From positions 5,765,787 through 5,829,786 of the forward strand of contig CM055890.1 in NCBI GenBank assembly GCA_029582165.1: a DNA stretch of 64,000 bases, in the 5' to 3' direction. Below the pieces are notes generated by a model. The model had not been told where the DNA came from. It did no database searches and saw only the letters and a program-made list of their open reading frames with translations. Positions 21,523 through 32,800 of this stretch are shown here, one piece after another (position 1 is the first letter of the stretch; each line of letters starts with the position of its first letter). This stretch comes from Portulaca oleracea (Eukaryota > Streptophyta > Magnoliopsida > Caryophyllales > Portulacaceae). Made by a program: the position numbers and the translations under genes.

Positions 21523-23121
21523 CTAGTCTTGTTTCAGCTTCTTTCCTGGTTCGAGAATAGTACTCGACCTAGATCCTTCACCAGTTGAAGATGTTTTCCG
21601 CTGTCTTTTCCTAATAGTTAGGTCGTCAGGAGTCTTTTCTTTGCCCTTCTCAGTATCTTTTTGAGTTTGTTGTGGTGAAGTCCGATCGGGGTCTGGTTCC
21701 TGTATCACTACAGGCCTTTCCTTAGGGCGTGTTTTAGTAGTTGATCTAGGAGGACGAGTCTCTGTAGATGATGGCAACCATCCTTTCTCTTCTTTTCTTT
21801 TCAAGTCTTTCCTAACAGCCGGGTCTTTCTCAATTATCCAATGGCGATAAGCCTCAGATACAAAAGTACTCCCACCTATTGTAGGTACAATAAGGGTAGG
21901 CCTGCTCATCCAGTAATCTTGCCAGGATCTGACTTTTGCAGCATCATTAGTTATGATCTTTGGATTGGGAGGAATGCAGTCCAGTGAAGGAATTGACTGT
22001 TTCCTTCTGATCTGACGTTTGGCCCGCTCAGGGAAATAATAAGTAGTGTGGGTGAGACCCACAAGCCGCACGAAAGGGCACCGGTGATCAACAGTTACCA
22101 CTTCTCTCATTCTCCACCAAGTAATATGCCACTTGACAATCATCTCCTCTACGAACCATTTCAACCATCTGTCTGTTGAGCGTTCTTTGTACCTACGGGC
22201 ACGTTGGCAAAATTGGGACATCCGGAAAGTCGGTTCGTTCTTGGGCGGCTCTAGGACACGAGTGTGCTCCATCAACCAAATCTGCAAAAAAAAAATAGAA
22301 AGAAAGTTTAGATCTTTGATGGGTTAGATCCGCGCGGATTTGTCCAGGGGAGCAGTCTGGAGGCTCACGCGGATTTCTGAAAAATTTTAGGCAAACAGGG
22401 GAGGTTAGGTCCTCGCGGATTTCACGGCAATATCAAAAAAAAAAAGTATTCGAAAAATCGGTGGGAATCAGAATCTTCGCAGATTTCAATAAAATTCTAC
22501 CTTAAGAAGTAGAGGGCTTCCCGAGAACTCGCCTTCTGGTTCCTCGCAAAGCCGATCCAGGCACAAGATGGTCTCGGCTACGATCATTGGTGCTAGGTTT
22601 TGGTCACAGCGGAGACTCTCACTGATGTTGATTAATGAGGCAGGACCACTACTAGTACCACCATGGTGGAAACAAAATCCTCCTAGCATACATAATGTTA
22701 AGGCTCTAACTCTTTTCTCAATGTGGTTTCGGCCGTCGCCGTTTTTGAAGTAGGAAATCAGAGGCAAAAAGTTTACCCTCTCCTCTTCAAGAATTTTCTC
22801 GAGGATATCCTTTTCCAGTCCATGCAGAGATGCATATCTTGGGGCGATATTTCTAGAAGAGGTTGGGATCACAGGTGTGGAAGTGAATTTGAAGCTTAAG
22901 ATTGCTCCAAATTCTTCAGGAAGAATGCATAACTCTTTTTCCCCGAACCTAAACAAGTGAAGTTCAGGGTCCCAGAATTCGACAGCAGCTCTCAAGAAGT
23001 CCCACATGATTCTCACTTGCCTCAGGCTGATTAATGTGTGTAGGTTGTATCTTTTTAGTTCCTCCTTTTCAGCAGACGGGAGGGAAAGCATCCACTGCTC
23101 TAGTTCTTTCTGAAACGACAT
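21523..23121 (-). CDS. Antisense two-exon gene, DUF7745-like extra ORF of Tat elements (unit 1)
   Basis: Exon 1 is 23121-22501 (ATG at 23121, MSFQKELEQW), exon 2 is 22281-21523. The intron has a GTAGAA donor and a T-rich tract ending TTGCAG, and the frame is kept across it, giving about 459 residues. Exon 1 contains WDPELHLFRFGEKELCILPE and EEFGAILSF; exon 2 contains LVGLTHTTYYFPERAKRQ, a pattern I associate with plant proteins annotated DUF7745 and with extra ORFs of Tat elements. The C-terminus (from about residue 370) is hydrophilic, rich in Lys, Arg, Thr and Pro, with KRQRK and KKLKQD, possible nuclear localisation signals. A TATA box (CTATAAAA on minus, 23229-23236) lies about 110 bp upstream of the ATG. 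Three exact CGCGGAT motifs lie in the intron and none in the exons. The gene is opposite to gag-pol and conserved in unit 2. The domain name is from memory and the function unknown. Confidence 0.72.
22282..22500 (-). other. Intron of the DUF7745-like antisense gene, motif-rich
   Basis: A 219-bp intron. On the + strand it carries GATCCGCGCGGATT, CTCACGCGGATTTC and CCTCGCGGATTTC plus the variant CTTCGCAGATTTC. Donor GTAGAA and acceptor TTTGCAG in minus orientation. Confidence 0.65.
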
Positions 23122-23830
23122 ATTTGGGAAGTATGTGGGGAGATTTCTCGTAGATTCGAGGAATAGGCGAAAGGATTGAGAGGGGTATCGTAAAGTCCGT
23201 AGATCTATGGTGAATGGGATCACGCGGATTTTATAGGGTTAGAAAGTTCGAAGTAGCAGGGGTACACTAGAAGTCCTCGCGGATTTCCCTTGTATAAAGA
23301 ATAGTATTTTGCAGTTACCAGTCTTCACAATAAGCAAGGACTACGGATAAGTCGGGACACTAGATTCACGCGGATTTGGTAGTCTTTAGGTCTTAGCAGA
23401 TTTCACCAGGTCCACACGGGTTCAGTGAAGTTTGGGGATGTCGAGTCCACGCGGATTTTGGTTGTTTTGGGCTATGTCGGATCCAGGCGGATTTGTGGAC
23501 TTTACTCAGTGTTGGGTCTGATTTTGACGAATGATGGGTCCACGCGGATTTGGGTCAGATATATATCTGTAGTGTCTGGGCTTAAAACTGCAATTTTGAC
23601 GAATGATGGGTCCGCGCGGATTTGGGTCCAGTAGGCTCTGGATTCACGCGGATTTGTGGATTTTACTGGGTGTTGGGTCAGATTAGTTGTCAGGTGGATT
23701 CACGCGGATCCGCCAAATGTCCAGATAGATCGAAGTCTCGAGCTTGTATTTGCAAGAGTTTCTTTGTGTTATATGTTCAGTGATGTAAAGAGGAATCAAA
23801 TCATTTTATGGAATCTCTTTTGACCACAAC
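23122..23830. promoter_or_regulatory. Motif array between the two antisense genes
   Basis: Eight exact CGCGGAT motifs on the + strand at about 23222-23710, nearly all as (T/C)(C/T)(A/C/G)CGCGGAT, most followed by TT, plus degenerate copies such as ATCCAGGCGGATTTG. It includes the TATA box of the DUF7745-like gene and lies just downstream of the PMD gene stop. The same array exists in unit 2 at about 37770-38371. Confidence 0.65.
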
Positions 23831-26584
23831 TCAATGTCTTTCCGTTGTGTCTTGCATTTCCTTTTTGTTTAAAATAATTAATAAATACCCCGGTACTTCA
23901 TAAGTGCTGAGAGCTCTCAACACCGGGGTCAAGCTCCAATCATCACCATATTCTTTTTTGATAGGTTCCTCTCTGCCCATGAAGTACGAAGAAGACGAGT
24001 CGAAGAAGCTAGCAGAGTTGGGAGCAGGCATAGCCTGGATAGGAGTTCCGGGAGGAATGTCTTTGAAATCCGTAGAGGATTGGTATGCATCATGGGGCCA
24101 CTCTTGTTGGGAATATTCAGGGTACCCCTGAGAGATAGTTAAGTTACCGAACATTTGCTCCAAGGTAGAGGTGTCGGTGGATTCATAGGTTTGTGAGGCA
24201 TCACTTTCGCTAAGATACCTCCCGTAGTTTCGAGTCCTGAACAATCCCCGTGCAGACTCGAAAGCCATGGAAGATTCTGTAGAATCTTCAGTCTCGTCCT
24301 CAGGAATTACAGGGATGGTGGGAGTGTAGTTATTGAGTGACATTCCACCACCGCTACCAGAAGGACCGGCGCCCTGTGAAAAATACGGAGTAAGCGGCAT
24401 ACCACCTCCTCCCAAGTCGAAGTCTTGCCAATTATCTTCATACACCCCATGATCATGGTGATCACCGCTACCTAGAAGACCAGCGCCATGTAAGGCGAAA
24501 GGAGCTATCGGCATGCCTCCTCCCAAGTCGGGGTCTGGACCGTCATCGTCCTCGTCGTCATCATCATTTTGGCCTCCACGCCCTCTACCATAAGGACCGC
24601 CTCTGCCGTGGTGTCCACCACCATGAGGATGTCCCCTACCTCCGTGCCCGCCACGTCGAGGTCCGAAGCCCATCCGGCGTCGGAATCGCCTTCTCATGTC
24701 TTGGAGCTCATCACAGAGACCGTAAATGAGGGCGATCGCCTCCATAGTCTGCTCACGGCTCCACTGAAAGGGAAATTCGGTTTAGGATCAGAACGCCAGA
24801 TATTAGGAGCAAATCATGTATTATGGCGAGAGAGAAGGACTTACCCCTGGACTGTTTGATGATAAAGGAAGCTCAGGGCAGTCTCTCCTACGACGCCTCA
24901 AGCCAAGGGGGTTGGGAACTTCGGGGGTTCCAGTATCCTGCAGGTCAGTTAAATTAGCCACAACAATAAGGAGATATAGGTAAAGGGGAAGAATGTTGTA
25001 CTTACCATGGGTCCCATAAGACGTGGACGGATGGAATTTGCATAATCGGCACCCATGATTAACAAATTCTCGACTGGGATCCCCATAAGATTAGCCTCAA
25101 GTTCTTCCAAAGTTAATGAGCGAGGATAGAACATCTTCGCTGGAGGGTCCATTGGTACAAGAGGAGGCCATACATGAAGACATTGATGAGTAACTCTCTC
25201 ACCACAGTACCAGATAAAGGTAAAGGGGCCCTCGAACAGGATCCTTCGACAGTTAATCTCCTGGAGGACGTCGAGGTCGGGGAGTTGGTCTTCCGTAACC
25301 TCATAGGCAGCCCAAGGATTCAGGGCACCCTGAGCATACAATGAATGGGAGTTTCAGATGATGAAACAATGACGTGGAAGTGAAAGAGAAGGTAAGGGAT
25401 ACTTACTTGCCCGAGATTGTTCAAGAGACCTCGGAAGAGCTCCAGCTGTTCTACCCGGCGTTTCCTTTCCAACAAATCAAGGCTGCCCCATCGGAGAGCT
25501 ATGGGAAAGACATTTTCAGCGGTGGACTTCGGGGATAGTCCCTCGAAATATTCATAAAACCAGATCTGAGGAAAAACGAGGGCTTAGCGTTGACAATTAA
25601 TGAAAGGATGGGAGAATGACAAAGTAGTATACCTCAATGACTTTCCATAGGCCAGAAAGATAGGTATTGTTCTTGTCAGCTTTGGACTTGGGGACCCGTG
25701 CCCCGGAACGGAGCCCTCGGAAGAGGCATGTGTAAGCAGCAGCACCCCAAGCTAGATTGGGCAGATTTTCAAGATTTTCCAAGTTCCCCAAATAGTGGAA
25801 GTAAACGCGGCTACCGCGTTCCGCAAAGATAGTGGTGCATAGGAAAATGGCGAGTATTACCCGCCGTCGTTGGTCCTCGGTGTATATGTCGTCCCAGAAG
25901 TTTCCTTTTTGGACCTCGTCAAAGAGAACCGAGTATCGAAAGCTACGGGTATCGGTCACTGTTGCCATTACGGGACCGAATAGTGCCAGCTGCTGAGCCT
26001 TATCCTGGCCCAGATCGTCGGAGTAATGGAGAGGATCTCCACCGAAGGATAGCCCTGTAATCATTACGAAATCCAGGGGGGTAATGGTCATTTCGCACTG
26101 TGGGAAGTGGAAGGTGTTGGTCGTATCCCAGAAGCGCTCGCTTAGTGCACGTACGACGCAATGACCAGTAGGCTCTCGCATAGCCTGAAGGGCGTTGAAT
26201 AAGTGCCCCAATCCCGCATCCCGTATTATCTCCCTAGCTGGATAGTCCAGTTGCTCCAGCTCATCGATAAGTTTCATCACTTTGCCGATAGCCCCACAGG
26301 CTTGTATGTTATCGGCCTGCAAGGTAAAAAAAGAACACACAGGAAATAGAGTCGACCGAGAAATTTGTGGGGATTAACACAGATCAAGCCGTAGCTTCTC
26401 AAAAAGTACATACCGGAATTTGGGTGGCATGATGCGAAATGTGTGAAGTGCGGCAATATAATAGGTCTCTATTGTCCTACAGATCGGGGCCGGCCCATTC
26501 TTTGCCCATATTGCCTTTCTGGGCAATGTCACTAGCCCACGCTGCTTTCTTCGGGTGGTACTTCCCAGGTTTAGTAGGCGCCAT
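23831..26584 (-). CDS. Antisense six-exon plant mobile domain (PMD) gene of the Tat element (unit 1; stop at codon 36)
   Basis: Exons on the minus strand: 26584-26414, 26316-25633, 25565-25407, 25329-25006, 24937-24845, 24763-23831. Every junction has GT...AG (GTATGT, GTATAC and GTAAGT donors) and every exon keeps phase 0, giving about 787 residues. Exons 2-4 resemble the PMD found in MAIN/MAIL proteins and in some transposons: ALSERFWDTTNTFHFPQCEM, TITPLDFVMITGLSFGGDPL, GLWKVIE, then IWFYEYFEGLSP and FPIALRWGSLD. The last exon has an Arg/Gly-rich stretch (about residues 500-540: GGHGGRGHPHGGGHHGRGG), an acidic run (DDDDEDDD) and a Gly/Ser/Pro-rich tail. Cellular PMD proteins act in silencing and development. 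In unit 1 exon 1 has TAG at codon 36 where unit 2 has TGG, so this copy is broken unless translation starts later. It runs opposite to gag-pol, with a motif-dense upstream region. Confidence 0.75.
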
Positions 26585-26589
26585 CAAAA

Positions 26590-28190
26590 GTACTGCAAAA
26601 GTTACATATGATGCAACTGAAATTTACACGGATTTCAACAACAAAATAAAGTTAAAAACCGGTTCGGTGCAGCTGGAATCTCGCGGATTTCAGTCACAAA
26701 ATTCGGCAAAAATGCTTAAAGTGCTCCTAAAATCCACGCGGATTTCAGCTACATATTGCCGGGCTGCTACTGAAATCCACGCGGATTTCAGCCACAGGGA
26801 AAGTAAAAACGCTCGAACGTGGTAAAACGCTTGCTTTCAGTTGCAAAACTGCGTAAAGTATACCCTTGCTACTGGAACCTCGCGGATTTCAGACACAAAA
26901 AATTTTTTTTTTCCCTTGCAGCTGGAATCTCGCAGATTCCAGACACAAAACGGAACAAAAATGCTCAGAATGCCCAACATCCAACCAAGGTTCACGCGGA
27001 TCTATACTCAAATTCAGCTCAAATGCATTTTTTGATAACAGTACGGTTCAGTTCAGTTAAGAAGCAGTATACATATGACTGTGGATTGGACAAAATCTAC
27101 GTGGATTTTGCTCAGCTCAACTCAACTCAAGTTGACTCAAATGGGTTCAAAAAAAAAACCGCAGCTTGAACTCAAGTTCAACTAGAGATCAGGAAGTCAC
27201 GCGGATCTAGCCAGGCAGAAAAATGTTTTTTTTTTTGGCTCACCCAGATGGGGTCCACGCGGATTTTGGGCCGAGGATTTTTTTGGCTCAAGTCCACTGG
27301 GACTTTCGCGGATTTTTGGGTCACAAAATGGGATATGTCGGTCCAAAATACCGGTAAATATGCGCAGATTTTTGCCATAATATGGTTGTCACCTAACATG
27401 TATTATGTTTCTCAAGCAAACTTAAGCGAACTCAGGGGAATGCAAGGAATCATGCGGATTTCTACATATACATACTAGACACTTGCGCAAACTTAGAAAC
27501 TTGTAGGAACGTACCTTCTCAAGTAAGATCTGCGTGGATTTGAACAGCGAGAATCAAGCAGATTTAAGCTCGGAAAATGCGTTGCTCCCACTGGCCCAAA
27601 ATACCAGAAGCTCACGCGAATTTGTTGAAGTCCTCGCAGATCTGCACAGAATCGACAGTGAGAATGTAAGAAATTCAGCTGAAAAGGGGGTATCACGCGG
27701 ATTTCAGCTGGAAAATGCAGCAAAATTGGCTCAAAATCTCCAAATATCACGCGGATTTCAGCTGGAAAATGCAGCACAATTGGCTCAAAATCTCCAAATG
27801 TCACGCGGATTTGTGTACAAAATGCAAAGAAAATGCTCAAATTTCTGGAAAATCTCGCGGACTTACCCGAAGTGGAGCTGAAAAATGTGATTTGAAAATC
27901 TGACAAAAACTAGAGAGTCACGCGGATTTCGGGCAGAACTGGAGAAAGTGAGCTCACGCGGATTTTGGCCTCGAAGAAAATGGCAGCTGCAGCGGACGAG
28001 CACCACGCGGATTTTGGCCAAGGAGCTGCAGTGGAAGAAAATGGTTGAGCTTAGTTGAGTTTTGAAGGAGTGGAGCTCAAATGGGGATGATGAAGATAGT
28101 GAGTGGTTGAGAGGGAGGTTGAGTGTTTTGTTATGTGGATAGGGAACAAGTGGCCAAGGAGCTAGGATGAGAGTCACGCGGATTCCTCAT
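26590..28190. promoter_or_regulatory. Motif array upstream of the antisense PMD gene
   Basis: The densest motif region: by hand count 15 exact CGCGGAT on the + strand, plus variants with one change (CGCAGAT, CGTGGAT, CGCGAAT). Three motifs at about 27690-27815 sit in a near-tandem unit of about 59 bp (TCACGCGGATTTCAGCTGG...CTCCAAATRTC). If the PMD gene is transcribed its promoter should lie here. Short + strand frames through the region are not credible genes. Confidence 0.65.
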
Positions 28191-28199
28191 CCCATTTAT

Positions 28200-28330
28200 C
28201 TTCTTTTATTTACTTTTTGTGTCATTTCTATTTTTCATGTTTACTTCGTTTTTTTTATTTTTATTCTGTTTTTTATTTTTTCTGATCTCATTTTTATTTT
28301 TTATTTGTCCTTTTCAGGAAAAAACATACT
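28200..28330. other. T-rich stretch before the stem-loop array
   Basis: Long T and TTA tracts on the + strand with no coding signature. It ends TTTTCAGGAAAAAACATACT. Confidence 0.4.
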
Positions 28331-28334
28331 AAGC

Positions 28335-28587
28335 CTGGACAACATCCAGCATTCAAGCTAGCTATAAATCAATTGCGGATATCTTTCAAGCTAACCTTGA
28401 AAGTTGAAGCCTGGACAACATCCAGCAATTTCACTAGCATCGGACTACCTCCGGTCAAATCGAAGCTACCCTTCGATAGCTCAAGCCTGGACGACATCCA
28501 GCAAATTGGGTTAACATTGGGACTACTCTGAAGTTATTTCCAAGATGTATACTTTGACTTTCGTCTTATTTCAGACTCAGTCAAAGT
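28335..28587 (+). repeat. Array of short stem-loops directly upstream of the polypurine tract (unit 1)
   Basis: Six perfect short inverted repeats, each with a 5-nt loop: CTGGA/TCCAG at 28335-28349, TTTCAAG/CTTGAAA at 28384-28402, CTGGA/TCCAG at 28411-28425, CGGA/TCCG at 28441-28453, TCGAAG/CTTCGA at 28460-28476, CTGGA/TCCAG at 28487-28501. Loops are CAACA, CTAAC, CAACA, CTACC, CTACC, CGACA. A seventh, ACTTTGACT/AGTCAAAGT (28551-28559, 28579-28587), ends inside the polypurine tract. The array is repeated in unit 2, where one loop base differs (CTACC to TTACC) and its stem is unchanged. Confidence 0.75.
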
Positions 28588-28592
28588 GGGGG
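28583..28592 (+). promoter_or_regulatory. Polypurine tract of Tat unit 1
   Basis: AAAGTGGGGG followed by CTAAC and the start of the middle LTR (28598). It is the expected plus-strand primer site and is repeated at 43089-43098 before the right LTR. Confidence 0.75.
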
Positions 28593-28597
28593 CTAAC

Positions 28598-29888
28598 TGT
28601 AGACACAGGAAATTGGGCCTAATTCAGCAGAGATTTTCAGCCCAGTTCAGTCGGGCTCTCGCGGATCCAGCTCGGAAATCAGCCCAGAAATGAATATTGG
28701 GCTCACGCGGATTTTGGGCCCGACACAGGTGTTCAGTTCTGGGCTCACGCGGATTTGGGTGATCCGGTCAAAAATTCAGGGTTGCGCGGATTCGATCTGG
28801 ATTCTGGGTAAACTCAGAAATCCGCGTGGATCCGGATTCTGGGTCAACCCAGAATCTCGCGGATCCGGGCAAAATTCAGCCCAGATTTTCAGCAGGTCAC
28901 GCAGATTCTGGTCAAAACTGCCAAACCGTCGGTAACCGCAGAACCGCCAGAAAACCGTCGAAAACTGCTGCAGAATTTTTGTCTATAAAAGCGAATCCAC
29001 GCGGATTTGTTAGGGGTTGGCATTTTTGAGACTGGAAATCAAAGGAAAAATATTAAGTCGGCAGATCCTCGCGAATTTCTGGAACTACCGGCAGTCGGAG
29101 GGTTGAAATCGGCAGTCTAACACACGTCTTCGTACCTGACCCGGTGAAACCACACGGATCCACTAGGATTCGGTAATCCTTTTCTTTTTTTAGTTCATTT
29201 TGTTTGATTCCCCGAAGCTTGTAACAATGTAGTTGATAGATCCCCGCCCGCTGTAATTTTGTTTATTTTTCTCGCGTTTTTTGTTATTTCATCCAGTATG
29301 TGAACTTTATCTTTTCATTCCGAATGCATGCATTTTTTTCTTTAATTCGTGACAACTTACTTTTTTATTAATATGTGAAACCCGACCTAGTAAAGGCCGC
29401 TTCGGCGGGCGGTGCAAGGGCATCCCCCTACACCGACACCTTTACCCCCGGATCCGTTCTTTTGGTTCAAGACCGGAGTCAAGTTTTTAAAATAAAAGTT
29501 TTGTTAGTTTTTCTTTTTAAAATTAACTGGCGACTCCTTCCGTTTTTTTGGTTTTTTTTTTCTTTTTCTTTTTCTCAAAAGAAGTCAGAAAAGAAAGAGG
29601 AAATATGCCGGCCCAAAATGGATCGGATTCGCGTGAATCCGGGCCCATTTTGGCCAGTTTTCCTTCCTTTTATCTTTTCCAGTTTTAAAAAAAAGAGTTT
29701 GTCTTGGCCCAAACAAGTCCCGGATCCGCGCGGATCCGATCCTTGTTGGGTCCAGTTTTTTCGTTTTTTTTCTTTTTTTCTTTTTTTCTCTCAAGCGCAA
29801 AAAGCTTGTTTTGGCCTGGGCAGGTACCGAATCCGCATGGATTCAGACCGTTTCGGCCCTTTTTTTTATCTCGTCGTTTTTTTTATTT
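28598..29888 (+). repeat. Tat LTR, middle copy, 3'-truncated
   Basis: Starts TGTAGACACAGG and matches the left LTR until the T-rich stretch near 29880, where it joins pol sequence equivalent to about 15369. The last part of the LTR (roughly 270 bp) is missing. TATA box at 28984-28990; PBS-like TGGCGACTCC at 29528-29537. Confidence 0.88.
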
Positions 29889-32800
29889 ATGGTGAACCTC
29901 ATGTTTATGGTGAACCTCATGTTAATAATGCTAGCGATGAGGACGATGTTTATGGTGAACCTCATGTTAATAATGCTAGCGACAAATTTTGGAGTTCCGA
30001 TAGCGATGATGACTTTTGGGGAACATCAAAATCTAGTAAGACTGAAGCCCCAAGTGTTTCCTTCCTTACACGGTCAGGACGTCACAATTATCCAGGAGGA
30101 CCGTCCCAAGTCCAATCTCAAGACAAAGGGAGGGAAAAGGTGGGAGAGACTGTAGTTCCTACTCCAGAAGAAGATCTAGTATTGAGGCAGTTAAAGAAAT
30201 TGAAGATGGATGTTACTGTTTGGCAATTGATGGCCGCGTCACAGAAGCATAGGCAAGCTTTAATTGAGGCTTTGAGCAAGATTGAAGTGTCACCTGAAAC
30301 CACACCCGAGGAAGTAGTATCTTTTGTCACATCTGGCAAGGATATTATAACCTTTAGTGATGAGGATCTGCCCAAGGAGGGTCTTGCACACAACAAGGCC
30401 CTATATTTGACTGTAGGATGTTCTAACAAGGTGATTCCTTTGGTGCTGGTCGACAATGGATGCGCTGTGAATATTTGCCCATGGAGGACAGCTCAAAAGC
30501 TTGGCATTCAGGCGCATCAGCTTACTCAACAAGCTATCCAACTTAGAGCTTATGATAATACCCCCAGACGAATTTTAGGATCAGTTCTTTTGCCGATCAC
30601 CATGGATGCAATCTCTAGCAACGTCGAGTTTTTGGTACTGGATATTCCAGCATCCTTTAACTTACTACTAGGGCGCCCTTGGTTACATGAACAACGGGCG
30701 GTGTCCTCAACCCTACATCAGAAGGTGAAGTTATTGGTTAAGGGACAGGTGGTGACCATGAAAGGGGAGGAATTATCTGCTGTAATTACTTCTAAGAAAC
30801 CGACACTAGAGGTGGAGCATAATGCAAAGGACGAGGAGTTCCATCATTTTGATATCGTAGCTACTTTAGATAGGGATGAAGCACCATTGGACTTTGATCC
30901 TTACTCTAATCGAAGGGTCAATGCTATTCTTAAAAGACATGGTTATTTTCCTGGTTTACCCTTAGGGAGGAGAGCTCAAGGCTCTACATCTTTTTCCTTG
31001 ACTCAAAAGGGCAATTACCGTTTTGGATTAGGATATACCCCAAAAGAAGAAGAGCGAAGGTTAGCTGGAAGGACTATGAGGGTTAAGAAGGATGAGCTAA
31101 TACCGCTTTACAGTATAAAGCCGTATCCACTCACACTTAATGGTCAGTTTGTGAAGGAGGGCGGCTATTTCCCTTACTTTGGCTTTCCGGAGCCATACTA
31201 CCTAAAGAGTAAAGGGATCCTAGTACCGAGGCTAGAGATTTTCAATGATTGCATGCTGCTTGAGGAGGAGCTTTTCACACCAGCGCGAAGGAGTGATACC
31301 CCATTAGATTGGACTCATCTAACCGGGAGTAGCATCTTTGGAATTCTGTTTGGTCAAGAGGCAAGGAAAGAAGAGAAGCCGGTTGAAGCACTCTCTTTAG
31401 CCTTATCAAGCCAAGATTTCGATCCTACTAAGCTCATCGCTACATGGGGTCAAGAGAGCAAGCAGATTACATGGATCGCGGCTGACGGCGACAAAGAATT
31501 CACTCTAGCTTTAGGAGAGTCGGCTCATGTGTCAGGGCCTAGTTCTGTTTCTTTTCCATTTTCCGGGTCTGTTTTAGAGTCAGGTTTTAAGTATGTTGCA
31601 TCTTCATTAGAAAGGTCAGTTGAGTCAGCTGTAGATGTCATTGTTTCTCCATCTAATGAAATGAACTCTTTTGCTTACGACTCTTCTCAACCCCCTTCCC
31701 TGAACTGCTTTGCCTCAAATAAAAATAACAACGATGCTGTAAACGAAACTGAAATCCCTAAGGATCTTTTAAAAGCAGTGGAACATCATGAAAATCGAAT
31801 TTCGGTAATCGAAGAGACAATAGCTATAAATCTAGGTACTTCGGAAGAGCCTAAACTTACCAAAATCGGGAAATCCTTAACCTTCGAGGAGCAAGAGCAT
31901 TTTACTCTACTCCTGCGAGAATTTGTAGATGTCTTTGCTTGGACATACCAAGACATGCCTGGCATAGACAGAGAGATAGCTGAGCATAGAATACCGCTTT
32001 ATCCTGATGCTAAACCGGTGAAACAGAAGCTTCGTCGCATGAAACCAGAATGGGCGTTAAAAATTAAGGAAGAAGTTGAGAAGCAATTGAGTGCAGGTTT
32101 TATTAGGGTGTCGGAGTACCCACAATGGGTAGCAAACGTAGTCCCGGTCTCGAAGAAGGATGGGAGAGTACGAATGTGCGTAGACTTTAGAGATTTGAAC
32201 AAAGCCAGTCCGAAGGATGACTTCCCTTTACCTCACATTGATATTCTAGTAGACAATACTTGTGGTCATGCCCTTCTTTCCTTTATGGATGGATACTTAG
32301 GTTACAACCAGGTTAAGATGTCCGAGGAGGATATGGAGAAGACGACGTTCATCACTCAGTGGGGCACGTTCTGTTACGTAGTGATGCCATTCGGGTTAAA
32401 AAATGCAGGGGCAACCTATCAAAGGACTGCTACCACATTGTTGCATGACATGATGCATAGAGAAGCGGAGGTTTATGTGGATGATATGATTATTAAATCT
32501 GCCGATCACGAAACCCACCTAGACAGCCTTAAAAGATTCTTCCTTAGGCTTCGTAAATACGGAATGAGATTAAATCCACAAAAATGTGCTTTGAATTGGC
32601 GTGCGGAAAGTTCTTGGGTTTTGTAGTGAGCTCTAGAGGTATTGAAGTTGATCCCGCGAAAATTAAGGCAATACAGGAAATGCCGCCGCCTAAGACGGAA
32701 AAAGAAATAAGGGGTTTCTTAGGACGATTACAATACATTAGCCGGTTCATTTCGAAGTTGACCATGATCTGTGATCCTATATTCAAGAAGCTAAGGAAGA

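Noticed and set aside
21523..26584. The antisense genes as host genes into which a retrotransposon inserted
   Set aside because: Both genes lie wholly between integrase and the polypurine tract and recur at the same place in unit 2, so they belong to the element.
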